Under the pieces are notes generated by a model. It did not search any database and was not told where the DNA came from. It was given only the letters and a program-made list of their open reading frames with translations. The translations under genes and the position numbers were made by a program. This document shows positions 41,920-49,584 of a DNA stretch of 64,000 nt, one piece after another. Source of the DNA: DASYTH01 sp035762905 (GTDB taxonomy: Bacteria; Actinomycetota; Actinomycetes; Mycobacteriales; Pseudonocardiaceae); NCBI RefSeq assembly GCF_035762905.1, contig NZ_DASUCC010000097.1, positions 248,001 through 312,000 on the forward strand, read 5' to 3'. Numbering within the stretch: the first letter of the stretch is position 1; the number at the start of each line of letters is the position of its first letter.

Positions 41920-43812
41920 GTGAACGATCTGGTTAGCCCGAACCCGGCCAGCGCCGACCGCGTGTTGCAGCGGGTCATCCTGCCGAGGGACACCGACCCG
42001 CTCGACGTCCGGCCGCTCTACCTCGACGAGCCGGAGCACGTGCACAGCCACGTCTCGTCCCGGCGCGCGGTGACCGTGCCGCCGTCGGCGCGGGTGTCGT
42101 TCGCCGCGTACTTCAACGCGTTCCCGGCCAGCTACTGGAAGCGCTGGACCCGGATCGACGAGGTGGTGCTGCGGATGGACGTGCGCGGCGCCGGCCGGAT
42201 CGACGTCTACCGGTCCAAGCCCAACGGCGACGTGGTGCACCTGCAGGGCCGCGCGGTGCCGGCCGGCGAGGACTGGCAGACCCTGGAGTTCCGGATCAGC
42301 CTGCGCCCGTTCGAGGACGGCGGCTGGATCTGGTTCGACGCGTTCACCGACGACACCCGGCTGGAGATCGCCGAGGCCGCGTGGCTGGCCACCGAGGACC
42401 TGACCCGGCAGCGGGTGGCCATCGGCACCACCACGTTCAACCGGCCGGACGACTGCGTGGCCACGCTGCTCGCGCTCGGCGAGGACCCGGCCGTGCTCGC
42501 CGTGGTCAGCCGGGTCTACGTGGCCGACCAGGGGGACCGCAAGATCTCCGCACATCCGCGGTTCGCCGAGGCCGCCGCGGCGCTCGGCGACCGGCTGCAG
42601 GTCATCGAGCAGGACAACCTCGGCGGCTCCGGCGGCTTCACCCGCGCGCTGTACGAGGCGCTCGAGCACAGCGACGTCGAGCAGATCCTGCTGATGGACG
42701 ACGACATCGTGCTCGAGCCGGACAGCGTGTTGCGGGCCAACGCGTTCGCCAGGGCCGCCGCGGCGCCGGTGATCGTCGGCGGGCACATGCTCAACCTGCA
42801 GGCCAAGGCCCGGCTGCACACCACCGGCGAGATCGTCGACCTCGGGTCCTGCCTGTGGCGGCCGGCGCCGGACGCCGTGGTGGACCACGACTTCGGCCAG
42901 AGCTCGCTGCGCACCAGCCCGGAGCTGCACAAGCGGATCAACTCCACCTACAACGGCTGGTGGATGTGCCTGTTCCCGCGCGAGGTGGTCCAGCGCACCG
43001 GTCTGCCGCTGCCGCTGTTCATCAAGTGGGACGACGCGGAGTACTCGCTGCGCGCGCTGGCCGCCGGTTTCCCGACGGTGAGCCTGCCCGGCGCCGCGGT
43101 GTGGCACATGCCGTGGACCGACAAGAACGACGCCACCGACTGGACCGCATACTTCCACCTGCGCAACCGACTGATCATGGCCGCCCTGCACAGCCCGTAC
43201 GACATGCGCCGCACGCTGCTCAAGCAGGGCCTGCGGATGGCGCTCGGCCGGCTGCTGTCCATGGAGTACTCCACGGTGGCGATCGAGCAGAAGGCGGTGG
43301 AGGACTTCCTGGCCGGGCCGGACCGGCTGTTCGACCTGCTCGGCACCGTATTGCCGGAGATCCAGGAGATCCGCCGGCAGTACCCGGACGCCCGGGTGCT
43401 GCCCTCCGCCCAGGAGTTCCCGGCGCCGACCTTCGACATGGTCCGCACCGAGGCGCTGCTGCGGCCGCCGGGCGACCCGGTGCGCAAGAGCGTGCGGGCG
43501 GCCAAGGCGCTGCTGCACAACCTGGGCGCCCCGCAGCCGGTCGCCACCGAGCGGCCGCAGGTCAACGTCCCGGCCGGGAACGCGCTGTGGTACCTGCTCG
43601 GCAACCTGGACAGCGCCACCGTTTCCAACCCGGACGGCAGCGGGGTGGCGTTCCGCAAGCGGGACCCGGAGCTGTTCCGCGAGCTGGCCCGCCGGGTCGT
43701 GCGCAACTACCGGACGCTGGCCCGGGAGTGGCCGAACCTGGTGGAGACCTACCGGGCCGCGGTGCCGGAACTGACCTCCGTCGAGTCGTGGCGCAAGGTC
43801 TTCGACAGCTGA
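41920..43812 (+). CDS. glfT2: Galactofuranosyltransferase GlfT2
   Basis: Processive enzyme that extends the arabinogalactan galactan with alternating 1-5 and 1-6 galactofuranose from UDP-Galf at the cytoplasmic membrane face. 630 residues, matching mycobacterial GlfT2: N-terminal beta-barrel (about 1-155), GT-A domain starting IGTTTFNRPDDCVATLLAL, metal motif LMDDDIVLEPDS (about 259), acceptor-binding FIKWDDAEYSLRA, the catalytic-site His in AVWHMPWTDKND, then a helical C-terminus. Glf, which makes its donor, is encoded 2.8 kb downstream. Confidence 0.96.
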   Translation: MNDLVSPNPASADRVLQRVILPRDTDPLDVRPLYLDEPEHVHSHVSSRRAVTVPPSARVSFAAYFNAFPASYWKRWTRIDEVVLRMDVRGAGRIDVYRSKPNGDVVHLQGRAVPAGEDWQTLEFRISLRPFEDGGWIWFDAFTDDTRLEIAEAAWLATEDLTRQRVAIGTTTFNRPDDCVATLLALGEDPAVLAVVSRVYVADQGDRKISAHPRFAEAAAALGDRLQVIEQDNLGGSGGFTRALYEALEHSDVEQILLMDDDIVLEPDSVLRANAFARAAAAPVIVGGHMLNLQAKARLHTTGEIVDLGSCLWRPAPDAVVDHDFGQSSLRTSPELHKRINSTYNGWWMCLFPREVVQRTGLPLPLFIKWDDAEYSLRALAAGFPTVSLPGAAVWHMPWTDKNDATDWTAYFHLRNRLIMAALHSPYDMRRTLLKQGLRMALGRLLSMEYSTVAIEQKAVEDFLAGPDRLFDLLGTVLPEIQEIRRQYPDARVLPSAQEFPAPTFDMVRTEALLRPPGDPVRKSVRAAKALLHNLGAPQPVATERPQVNVPAGNALWYLLGNLDSATVSNPDGSGVAFRKRDPELFRELARRVVRNYRTLAREWPNLVETYRAAVPELTSVESWRKVFDS

Positions 43813-43854
43813 GCGGGGGTTGCGAGGGATCACGGGCTGGGAGACGCTTCCCCT

Positions 43855-44202
43855 GTGAGCGAGCTCGCTAACCAGTCCCAGACCATCTCCCTTGAACTCG
43901 ACGACGCCGGTGTCTCCGTCGATCTGCCCCGCCCGCCACACCAGGGCGATCAGGTTTACGGCGTGCCCTATCGCCCGGTGGAGTTCCGCGACGACGACCT
44001 GCCGACCGCACTGGAGCGCTCGGCGGCGTGGCTGCGGCAGACCCAGGAGTGGCTCGGTGAACCGGTGGATGTGATCGCCATCCACCTCGACTACGACGAC
44101 AGCGAGGACTCCCCGTACTACGACGTCAAGCTGCTGTGCAACGAGGAGGATCTCGCCGGGGCGCCGATCGCGCTGCGCCGGGCCACCGGCGACGACGCCT
44201 GA
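43855..44202 (+). CDS. Small acidic protein of unknown function
   Basis: 115 residues, no family recognised. Strongly acidic with the phrases FRDDDLPTALERSAAWLRQ and IHLDYDDSEDSPYYDVKLLC. No signal or membrane segment. GTG start (GTGAGCGAGCTCGC) resembles the start of the orphan toxin gene at 48990. Follows glfT2 by 42 bp, perhaps co-transcribed. Confidence 0.65.
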   Translation: MSELANQSQTISLELDDAGVSVDLPRPPHQGDQVYGVPYRPVEFRDDDLPTALERSAAWLRQTQEWLGEPVDVIAIHLDYDDSEDSPYYDVKLLCNEEDLAGAPIALRRATGDDA

Positions 44203-44209
44203 CCGCGGC

Positions 44210-44695
44210 TCAGCCGCGCACGGTGGCGTAGGCGTCCACGGTCGCGGTGCTGAACTCGGCGTCGACCCACGACCCGGGCCAGCTCAGCACCGCGACCGCG
44301 GCGGTCTTCAGCTCGCGCTGCTCCCCGGACAGCCGGGCGACCAGGTCGGCAAGGCCGGGGTTGTGCCCGACCAGCGCCACCCGCTCGATCTCGTCCGGCA
44401 GCTCGGCCAGCACGGTCAGCAGCTCGGTCGGACCGGCGCCGTACATCCGCTCGTCGTGCCGCACCGACGGCCGCGGATCGAGCCGCGCGCCGGCCAGCTG
44501 CCAGGTCTGCCGTGCCCGGGTGGCCGGTGAGCACACCACCAGGTCCAGCGTCTTGACGTGCTCGGCCAGCCAACCGCCGAGCGCAGGCGCGTCCCGGCGA
44601 CCCCGCTCGGCAAGCGGCCGCTCGTAGTCCAGCTCGCCGCCGGACCAGTCGGACTTGGCGTGGCGAACCACGACCAGCGTGCGGCGTTCGGTCAT
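44210..44695 (-). CDS. SixA-like histidine phosphatase
   Basis: 161 residues of the short branch-1 histidine phosphatase family. Catalytic VVRHAKSDWSG at the N-terminus (phospho-His), SPATRARQTWQL and the second His in LVGHNPGLADL. SixA removes phosphate from HPt-type histidines; the target here is unknown. GATGCT ends 6 nt before the ATG. Convergent with the acidic protein gene, 7 bp between stops. Confidence 0.88.
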   Translation of the reverse strand: MTERRTLVVVRHAKSDWSGGELDYERPLAERGRRDAPALGGWLAEHVKTLDLVVCSPATRARQTWQLAGARLDPRPSVRHDERMYGAGPTELLTVLAELPDEIERVALVGHNPGLADLVARLSGEQRELKTAAVAVLSWPGSWVDAEFSTATVDAYATVRG

Positions 44696-44709
44696 CGGCC
44701 AAGCATCCT

Positions 44710-45516
44710 CTAGAACCAGCGCTCGAGAACCTGAGCCACGCCGTCCTCGGAGTTCGGTGCGGCGACCTCGTCGGCGGCGTCCAGCGCCCTCGGGTGCGCG
44801 TTGGCCATGGCCACCCCGTGCCCGGCCCAGCGCAGCATCTCCACGTCGTTGGCCATGTCCCCGAACGCGATCACGTCCTGCGCCGGCACGTCGAACAGCT
44901 CGCAGACCCGGGCCAGCCCGAACGCCTTGGTGACGCCCTGTGCGGAGAACTCGATCAGCCCGTGGTTCGTGGAGAACGTCACGTCCACGGCGTGGTCGAG
45001 CACCTCGATGGCGGCCGCGGCCATCTCCTCGCTGCTCATCCGGTCGTGCCGGACCAGCAGCTTGGTCGCCGGGTGACCGAGCACCTCGGCGCGCGGGACG
45101 GCGGCCGCGCCGTCCTCGTCACCCCACGGGTTGCGGTAGCCGAGCTCGGTGACGAACACCGGGACGTCCCGGGCCGGGCTGGCCCGCTCGGCGGCCACCC
45201 GCATCCCGGGCAGCGCCCGCTCGAGCGCGTGGGTCACGTCGTGCAGCAGCATCGGGTCGAGGCCGTGGCTGTCCACCACCCGGCTGGTGCCGATGTCGTA
45301 GAGCACCGCGCCGTTGGAGCAGACCGCGTAGCCGTCCAGCCCGGCGCTCTGCACCACCGGCGTGATCCACCGCGGCGGCCGGCCGGTCACCAGAACGAAC
45401 GGGACGCCGGTCGCGGCCACCCGGGAGATCACCCCGGCGGTGCGGTCGGTGAGCCGCGCCATCGGGTCGAGCAGCGTTCCGTCCACGTCCGAGGCGATCA
45501 GGCTGGGTCTGCGCAC
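44710..45516 (-). CDS. HAD-family (Cof-type) phosphatase
   Basis: 268 residues. Motif I IASDVDGTLLD (nucleophile Asp), motif II FVLVTGRPPRW, a C2 cap, and motifs III/IV LVRHDRMS with VIAFGDMANDVEMLRWAGHG. Cof-like enzymes dephosphorylate sugar phosphates or FMN-type compounds. 14 bp before sixA, on the same strand. GAGAAT ends 6 nt before the GTG. Confidence 0.87.
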   Translation of the reverse strand: MRRPSLIASDVDGTLLDPMARLTDRTAGVISRVAATGVPFVLVTGRPPRWITPVVQSAGLDGYAVCSNGAVLYDIGTSRVVDSHGLDPMLLHDVTHALERALPGMRVAAERASPARDVPVFVTELGYRNPWGDEDGAAAVPRAEVLGHPATKLLVRHDRMSSEEMAAAAIEVLDHAVDVTFSTNHGLIEFSAQGVTKAFGLARVCELFDVPAQDVIAFGDMANDVEMLRWAGHGVAMANAHPRALDAADEVAAPNSEDGVAQVLERWF

Positions 45517-45559
45517 CAGACCATTCTCCCAGGCCGGGCCGGGTGGTTCGGTGGAGCGC

Positions 45560-45565
45560 TACGGT
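45560..45565 (+). promoter_or_regulatory. -10 element of the LLM oxidoreductase gene (leaderless)
   Basis: TACGGT, 6 nt before ATG 45572. Confidence 0.5.
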
Positions 45566-45571
45566 GCCGCC

Positions 45572-46456
45572 ATGCGTGTGGGAATCATCATCCTGCCCGA
45601 GCACCGTTGGGCGCAGGCCGCGCCGCGCTGGCGGGCGGCGGAGGCGTACGGGTTCGACCACGTGTGGACCTACGACCACATCGGCTGGCGGAACCTGGTG
45701 GACGGGCCGTGGTTCGACGCCGTGGCCACGCTCACCGCCGCGGCGACGGTCACCGAGCGGATCCGGCTGGGCACGATGGTCGCCTCGCCGAACTTCCGGC
45801 ACCCGGTCAGCTTCGCCCGCTGCCTGCTGGCCCTGGACGACATCGCCGGCGGACGGTTCACGCTCGGCGTGGGCTCGGGCGGGATCGCCGGTTACGACAA
45901 CCTGGTCACCGGCGGCTCGGAGCTGTCCCCTCGGGTGCGGGTGGACCGGTTCACCGAGTTCGTCGAGCTGACCGACGCGCTGCTCACCCGGGAGCGGACG
46001 GACTTCGCCGGCGAGTACTACACGGCGGTGCAGGCTCGCAGCGCCCCCGGGTGTGTGCAGCGGCCGCGGCTGCCGTTCGTGGTGGCCGCCAACGGTCCGC
46101 GGTCGATGCGGCTGGCCGCGCGGTTCGGTCAGGGCTGGGTGACCACCGGGGAGCGCGGTGCGGACTTCGACACCTGGTGGCGCGCGGTGGCGCAGCGGGC
46201 CGAGCAGTTCGATGCCGCGCTGGCCGCGACCGGCCGGGACGGCGCCGGGATCGACCGGTTCCTCAGCGTGGACAGCGCGCCGGTGTACTCGCTGACCAGC
46301 GTGGAGTCCTTCCGGGACGCGCTGGGCCGGGCCGCCGCGCTCGGCTACACCGACGTGGTCGCGCACTGGCCGCGACCGGACGGCTACTACGCCGGGTCCG
46401 AGGCGGTGCTCGAGCGGGTGGCCGCCGAGGTTCTGCCTGGTCGGAATGTGATCTGA
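45572..46456 (+). CDS. LLM-class flavin/F420-dependent oxidoreductase
   Basis: 294-residue luciferase-like monooxygenase fold. Typical phrases: VGIIILPEHRWAQAAPRWRA, YGFDHVWTYDHIGWRN, RIRLGTMVASPNFRHPVSFA, GRFTLGVGSGG and PFVVAANGPRSMRLAARFG. Cofactor FMN or F420, substrate unknown. The open frame extends 210 nt further upstream, but the -10 and family start favour ATG 45572. Confidence 0.88.
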   Translation: MRVGIIILPEHRWAQAAPRWRAAEAYGFDHVWTYDHIGWRNLVDGPWFDAVATLTAAATVTERIRLGTMVASPNFRHPVSFARCLLALDDIAGGRFTLGVGSGGIAGYDNLVTGGSELSPRVRVDRFTEFVELTDALLTRERTDFAGEYYTAVQARSAPGCVQRPRLPFVVAANGPRSMRLAARFGQGWVTTGERGADFDTWWRAVAQRAEQFDAALAATGRDGAGIDRFLSVDSAPVYSLTSVESFRDALGRAAALGYTDVVAHWPRPDGYYAGSEAVLERVAAEVLPGRNVI

Positions 46457-46606
46457 GTCGCCAGGGCAACGCAGCGGTAGGGGACGGCGTCTACATGCAT
46501 GGAGGCGGGATGCCGGAGGGGTACGGGGGTACCGGGCCTCCGTGCCGACCGAGTCGGGAGGACCGGTCGGCGCGGAGGCCTTTCGGTTGCGTCGGGTTGT
46601 CCACAG

Positions 46607-46612
46607 TAGGCT
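46607..46612 (+). promoter_or_regulatory. -10 element of glf
   Basis: TAGGCT, 8 nt before GTG 46621. Confidence 0.45.
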
Positions 46613-46620
46613 CGGTGCCC

Positions 46621-47826
46621 GTGAGCTCGGATGAGAACTACGCCGGTTTCGATCTGGTGGTCGTGGGGTCGGGTTTCTTCGGCCTGACCATCGCCGAACG
46701 CGTCGCCACCCAGCTGGACAAGCGGGTGCTGGTGCTGGAGCGGCGCCGGCACATCGGCGGCAACGCGTACTCGGAACCGGACCCGGAGACCGGGATCGAG
46801 GTGCACCTCTACGGCGCACACCTGTTCCACACGTCGAACCGGCGGGTCTGGGAGTACGTCAACCTGTTCACCGAGTTCACCAGCTACCAGCACCGGGTGT
46901 TCACCAAGTACCAGGGGCAGGTCTACACGTTCCCGATGAACCTGGCGCTGATCAACCAGTTCTTCGGCCGGTCGTTCACCCCGGACGAGGCCCGTGCGCT
47001 GGTCGCCGAGCAGGCGTCGGAGATCAACACCGCGGACGCGCAGAACCTCGAGGAGAAGGCGATCTCCCTGATCGGCCGCCCGCTCTACGAGGCGTTCGTG
47101 CGCGGCTACACGGCCAAGCAGTGGCAGACCGACCCCAAGGAGCTGGCGGCGTCGATCATCACCCGGCTGCCGGTCCGGTACAACTTCAACAACCGCTACT
47201 TCAACGACCTCTACGAGGGTCTCCCGGTCGACGGCTACACGGCCTGGCTCACCCGGATGTCCGACCATCCCAACATCGAGGTCCGCTGCGACGTCGACTA
47301 CTTCGACGTCCGCGACCAGATCCCGCCCGGCACCCCCACCGTGTACACCGGCCCCCTCGACCGCTACTTCGACTACTCCGAAGGCCGGCTTGGCTGGCGC
47401 ACCCTCGACTTCGAACCCGAGGTCCTGCACGACTGCGCCGACTTCCAGGGCACCCCGGTGATGAACTACGCCGACGAGGACGTCCCCTTCACCCGCATCC
47501 ACGAGTTCCGGCACTTCCACTCCGAGCGCTCCGCCTACCCGCCGGACAAGACCGTGATCGTCCGCGAGTACTCCCGGTTCGCCAAGGAAGACGACGAGCC
47601 GTACTACCCGATCAACACCCCGGAAGACCGCACCAAGCTCGAGCGCTACCGCGACCTGGCCAAAGCCGAAGCCCGCACCAACAACGTGATCTTCGGCGGC
47701 CGCCTCGGCACCTACAAGTACCTGGACATGCACATGGCCATCGGTGCCGCTTTGTCCATGTACGACAACAAGATCGCCCCGCACCTCAGCGCCGGCGCCC
47801 CGCTCGACGGCACCCTGGACGGCTGA
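46621..47826 (+). CDS. glf: UDP-galactopyranose mutase
   Basis: FAD enzyme converting UDP-galactopyranose to UDP-galactofuranose, donor for GlfT1 and GlfT2. 401 residues, standard for the family. Motifs: FDLVVVGSGFFGLTIAERVA, RRHIGGNAYSE, HLYGAHLFHTSNRRVW (about 61-76), RGYTAKQWQTDPKEL, TRLPVRYNFNNRYFND and GGRLGTYKYLDMHMAIGAAL. The GTG at 46621 is preferred; another at 46615 is in frame. Confidence 0.97.
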   Translation: MSSDENYAGFDLVVVGSGFFGLTIAERVATQLDKRVLVLERRRHIGGNAYSEPDPETGIEVHLYGAHLFHTSNRRVWEYVNLFTEFTSYQHRVFTKYQGQVYTFPMNLALINQFFGRSFTPDEARALVAEQASEINTADAQNLEEKAISLIGRPLYEAFVRGYTAKQWQTDPKELAASIITRLPVRYNFNNRYFNDLYEGLPVDGYTAWLTRMSDHPNIEVRCDVDYFDVRDQIPPGTPTVYTGPLDRYFDYSEGRLGWRTLDFEPEVLHDCADFQGTPVMNYADEDVPFTRIHEFRHFHSERSAYPPDKTVIVREYSRFAKEDDEPYYPINTPEDRTKLERYRDLAKAEARTNNVIFGGRLGTYKYLDMHMAIGAALSMYDNKIAPHLSAGAPLDGTLDG

Positions 47827-47827
47827 C

Positions 47828-48268
47828 CTACTCCGGCTGCCGGCCCTTCCACTCGTCGAACATCAAATCCGTGTGCCGCTCGCGGTACTGGGTGATCTCG
47901 TGCACCGCAACCGTTCTGGCCCAGGTGCCCTGATCGACCTGCACGAAGCCGTGTCGCACCACCGCCGCCTGCTCGGTGCCGACGTAGTGCAGGCCGACCG
48001 AGCCGTCCGGGTCGATGGCGATCACCTGGCAGGTGTGCCCCTGGTAGTTGGCGATCGAGGTGATCTCGACGATGCGCTCACACCGGTCGGTCGGCACCGT
48101 CGCGGCCCAGACGTCGTGCTCGGTGTCCCGGCCGAACAGGTCCGGGTTCGGATTCGCCTGCGCCCGGACGACGAGCGTGACGGCACCGCCTTCGGGATAG
48201 GAGTTTGCCGGGTACTCGACACCGTCCACAGTGGCGAAGATGCCGGTGCGCGGTCGGTTCATGTTCAT
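47828..48268 (-). CDS. Orphan immunity-like protein
   Basis: 146 residues, paralogue of the protein at 49135-49584: both share a VEI..A.Y.G..CQV core, a DG(x)n-Y-G-T/D segment, GF.Q.D.GT and a C-terminal E..Y.E.H.DL.F..W. Its ATG overlaps the orphan toxin stop (ATGA), the same junction as in the main pair. Inferred to neutralise the orphan toxin domain; no immunity family recognised. Confidence 0.7.
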   Translation of the reverse strand: MNMNRPRTGIFATVDGVEYPANSYPEGGAVTLVVRAQANPNPDLFGRDTEHDVWAATVPTDRCERIVEITSIANYQGHTCQVIAIDPDGSVGLHYVGTEQAAVVRHGFVQVDQGTWARTVAVHEITQYRERHTDLMFDEWKGRQPE

Positions 48269-48990
48269 CGCTCCGCCCTCCAGCCGAACCCGGCGCCCCG
48301 GTAGCTCGCCACCTGGCTGGTGCTGCCGTCCAGGCGGTACACCATGATCACGGCACCGGCCGGAAGCGGGGCGTAGCGCCGCCACCGAACCGGAACCCCG
48401 GTTTCCGGGTCGGCGGTGATGCCGGTTCCGGTGTAGGGCCAGGGGTTCAGCTCCATCCGGTAGGCGTTGGGATCCACTCCGGCCGCCTCCGCCGCCTCGA
48501 TCATGCGCAGGGCCGCCACCCGAACCTCGGTCATGTTCGGCGGGTATCCGGTCCGCGGGTAGGGCAGCGCCGGCGCGCCAAGCGGGATCACCAGTTGGGC
48601 CGGTTGGGTTGCCGCGAACGCCAGCAGGTGCAGTTCCGGCAGGTCCGGCCGGAACGGGCTGCCCGGGTAGTCCAGCCGGAACGCACGCAGCAGGTCGGCC
48701 GGAGTGCGCAGGCCGGCCAGGTCCTGCAGGCGGGCCACGGTGCCACCGGCCACCCGGTAGTCGAACGGCGGCCGCTCGCCCCACCGCCCGGCGGAGACCT
48801 CGGCGTGCAGGTATCGCTCGAGGCTGCCCGGCCGCAGCGGCTTGACCAGAACCGTGTCCGGCTCGACGGTCACCACCGTGTGCACCCGAGCGGTCAGCGC
48901 GCGCTCGCGTTCGGTCAGTGCGCCCGAACCGGGCACCGCACCCTGGCCCGGTTCGCCCTGTGACATTGGTTCGCTCGCAAGCTCGCTCAC
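48265..48990 (-). CDS. Orphan toxin C-terminal domain cassette
   Basis: 241 residues. Residues 1-12 come from the 74-bp repeat (VSELASEPMSQG); from about residue 20 (PGSGALTERERAL) it is homologous to the last 225 residues of the full-length toxin: VAR.QD...LRTPA, RLDY..SPFR, P.GAP, a YR.E...WP..G.GITAD segment and PVRWRRYAPLPAGAVIMVY. It lacks the WXG-like and Pro-rich secretion region. This is the form of an orphan cassette of polymorphic toxins, usable by recombination into the main gene. Biochemical activity unknown. Confidence 0.72.
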   Translation of the reverse strand: MSELASEPMSQGEPGQGAVPGSGALTERERALTARVHTVVTVEPDTVLVKPLRPGSLERYLHAEVSAGRWGERPPFDYRVAGGTVARLQDLAGLRTPADLLRAFRLDYPGSPFRPDLPELHLLAFAATQPAQLVIPLGAPALPYPRTGYPPNMTEVRVAALRMIEAAEAAGVDPNAYRMELNPWPYTGTGITADPETGVPVRWRRYAPLPAGAVIMVYRLDGSTSQVASYRGAGFGWRAER

Positions 48991-49064
48991 GTCGTGTCCT
49001 CGCAGGCTCGGATCCGCCGCGAGCGGACGCCCTGTGACATTGGTTCGCTCGCAAGCTCGCTCAC
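48987..49064 (-). CDS. Micro-ORF 2 of the 74-bp repeat
   Basis: 25 codons, identical to micro-ORF 1. Starts by GTGA overlap with micro-ORF 1's stop; its own stop overlaps the orphan-toxin start. Could serve translational coupling rather than make a working peptide. Confidence 0.35.
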   Translation of the reverse strand: MSELASEPMSQGVRSRRIRACEDTT

Positions 49065-49138
49065 GTCGTGTCCTCGCAGGCTCGGATCCGCCGCGAGCGG
49101 ACGCCCTGTGACATTGGTTCGCTCGCAAGCTCGCTCAC
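49061..49138 (-). CDS. Micro-ORF 1 of the 74-bp repeat
   Basis: 25 codons beginning VSELASEPMSQG. Its GTG overlaps the stop codon of the immunity gene (GTGA). Not evidence of a peptide; the arrangement is the observation. Confidence 0.35.
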   Translation of the reverse strand: MSELASEPMSQGVRSRRIRACEDTT

Positions 49139-49584
49139 CGGTGCACCGCCTCGCCGAAGCTGCGCGCCCGCCAGCGCTCGAACAGCAGGTCACGGTGGAT
49201 CTCGTGGTAGTCGAACAACTCGCCGACCGGGACGATGGTGGAGTAGGTGCCGGGATCGGTCTGCTCGAAGCCGTTCTTCTCGGCCTCGGCACCGTTGTCG
49301 CCCGTGTAGTACACCAGCGCCCGGCCGTCGTCCCCGATCGACATCACCTGGCACGGCGCACCTCGGTACCGGGCGAACGAGTTGATCTCCACGAGCAGGT
49401 CGCACGCATCGACGGGAACGACCGTCTCCCACAGGTCCCACTTCTCGTCGTAGCTGAACCGAGGGTCGTTCGGCGGTGTCGGACCCTTGCGGGACAACCG
49501 GACCGTCCCATCAGGACGGACCGCGCCCGCCCGGCAGGTGACTCCGGCGAGCACGGCGACGACCTCGTTGCGCGGGTAGGTCAT
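49135..49584 (-). CDS. Cognate immunity-like protein
   Basis: 149 residues: strand-rich N-half (VVAVLAGVTCRAGAVRPDG), then LLVEINSFARYRGAPCQVMS, VYYTGDNGAEAEKNGFEQ, DPGTYSTIVPVGELFDYHE and DLLFERW. Immediately downstream of the toxin with an ATGA overlap, the standard toxin-immunity order. Homologous to the orphan protein at 47828-48268. Inferred cytoplasmic; no known Imm family recognised. Confidence 0.75.
   Translation of the reverse strand: MTYPRNEVVAVLAGVTCRAGAVRPDGTVRLSRKGPTPPNDPRFSYDEKWDLWETVVPVDACDLLVEINSFARYRGAPCQVMSIGDDGRALVYYTGDNGAEAEKNGFEQTDPGTYSTIVPVGELFDYHEIHRDLLFERWRARSFGEAVHR

Larger units (their letters stand above)
48954..49138 (-). repeat. 74-bp direct repeats (2.5 copies) carrying micro-ORFs
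   Basis: Units 48954-49027 and 49028-49101 are identical; 49102-49138 is a partial third copy. On the minus strand each full unit contains a 25-codon frame VSELASEPMSQG...CEDTT with starts at GTG 49138 and 49064. Each TGA overlaps the next GTG (GTGA); the third start is that of the orphan toxin (48990). GTG 49138 also overlaps the immunity-gene stop. Confidence 0.85.

Noticed and set aside
44204..44218. Palindrome CGCGGCT-C-AGCCGCG between convergent stops as a terminator
   Set aside because: A one-base loop and no T-tract; such GC palindromes arise by chance here.
48954..49138. CRISPR-like array
   Set aside because: Only 2.5 contiguous identical units with no variable spacers.
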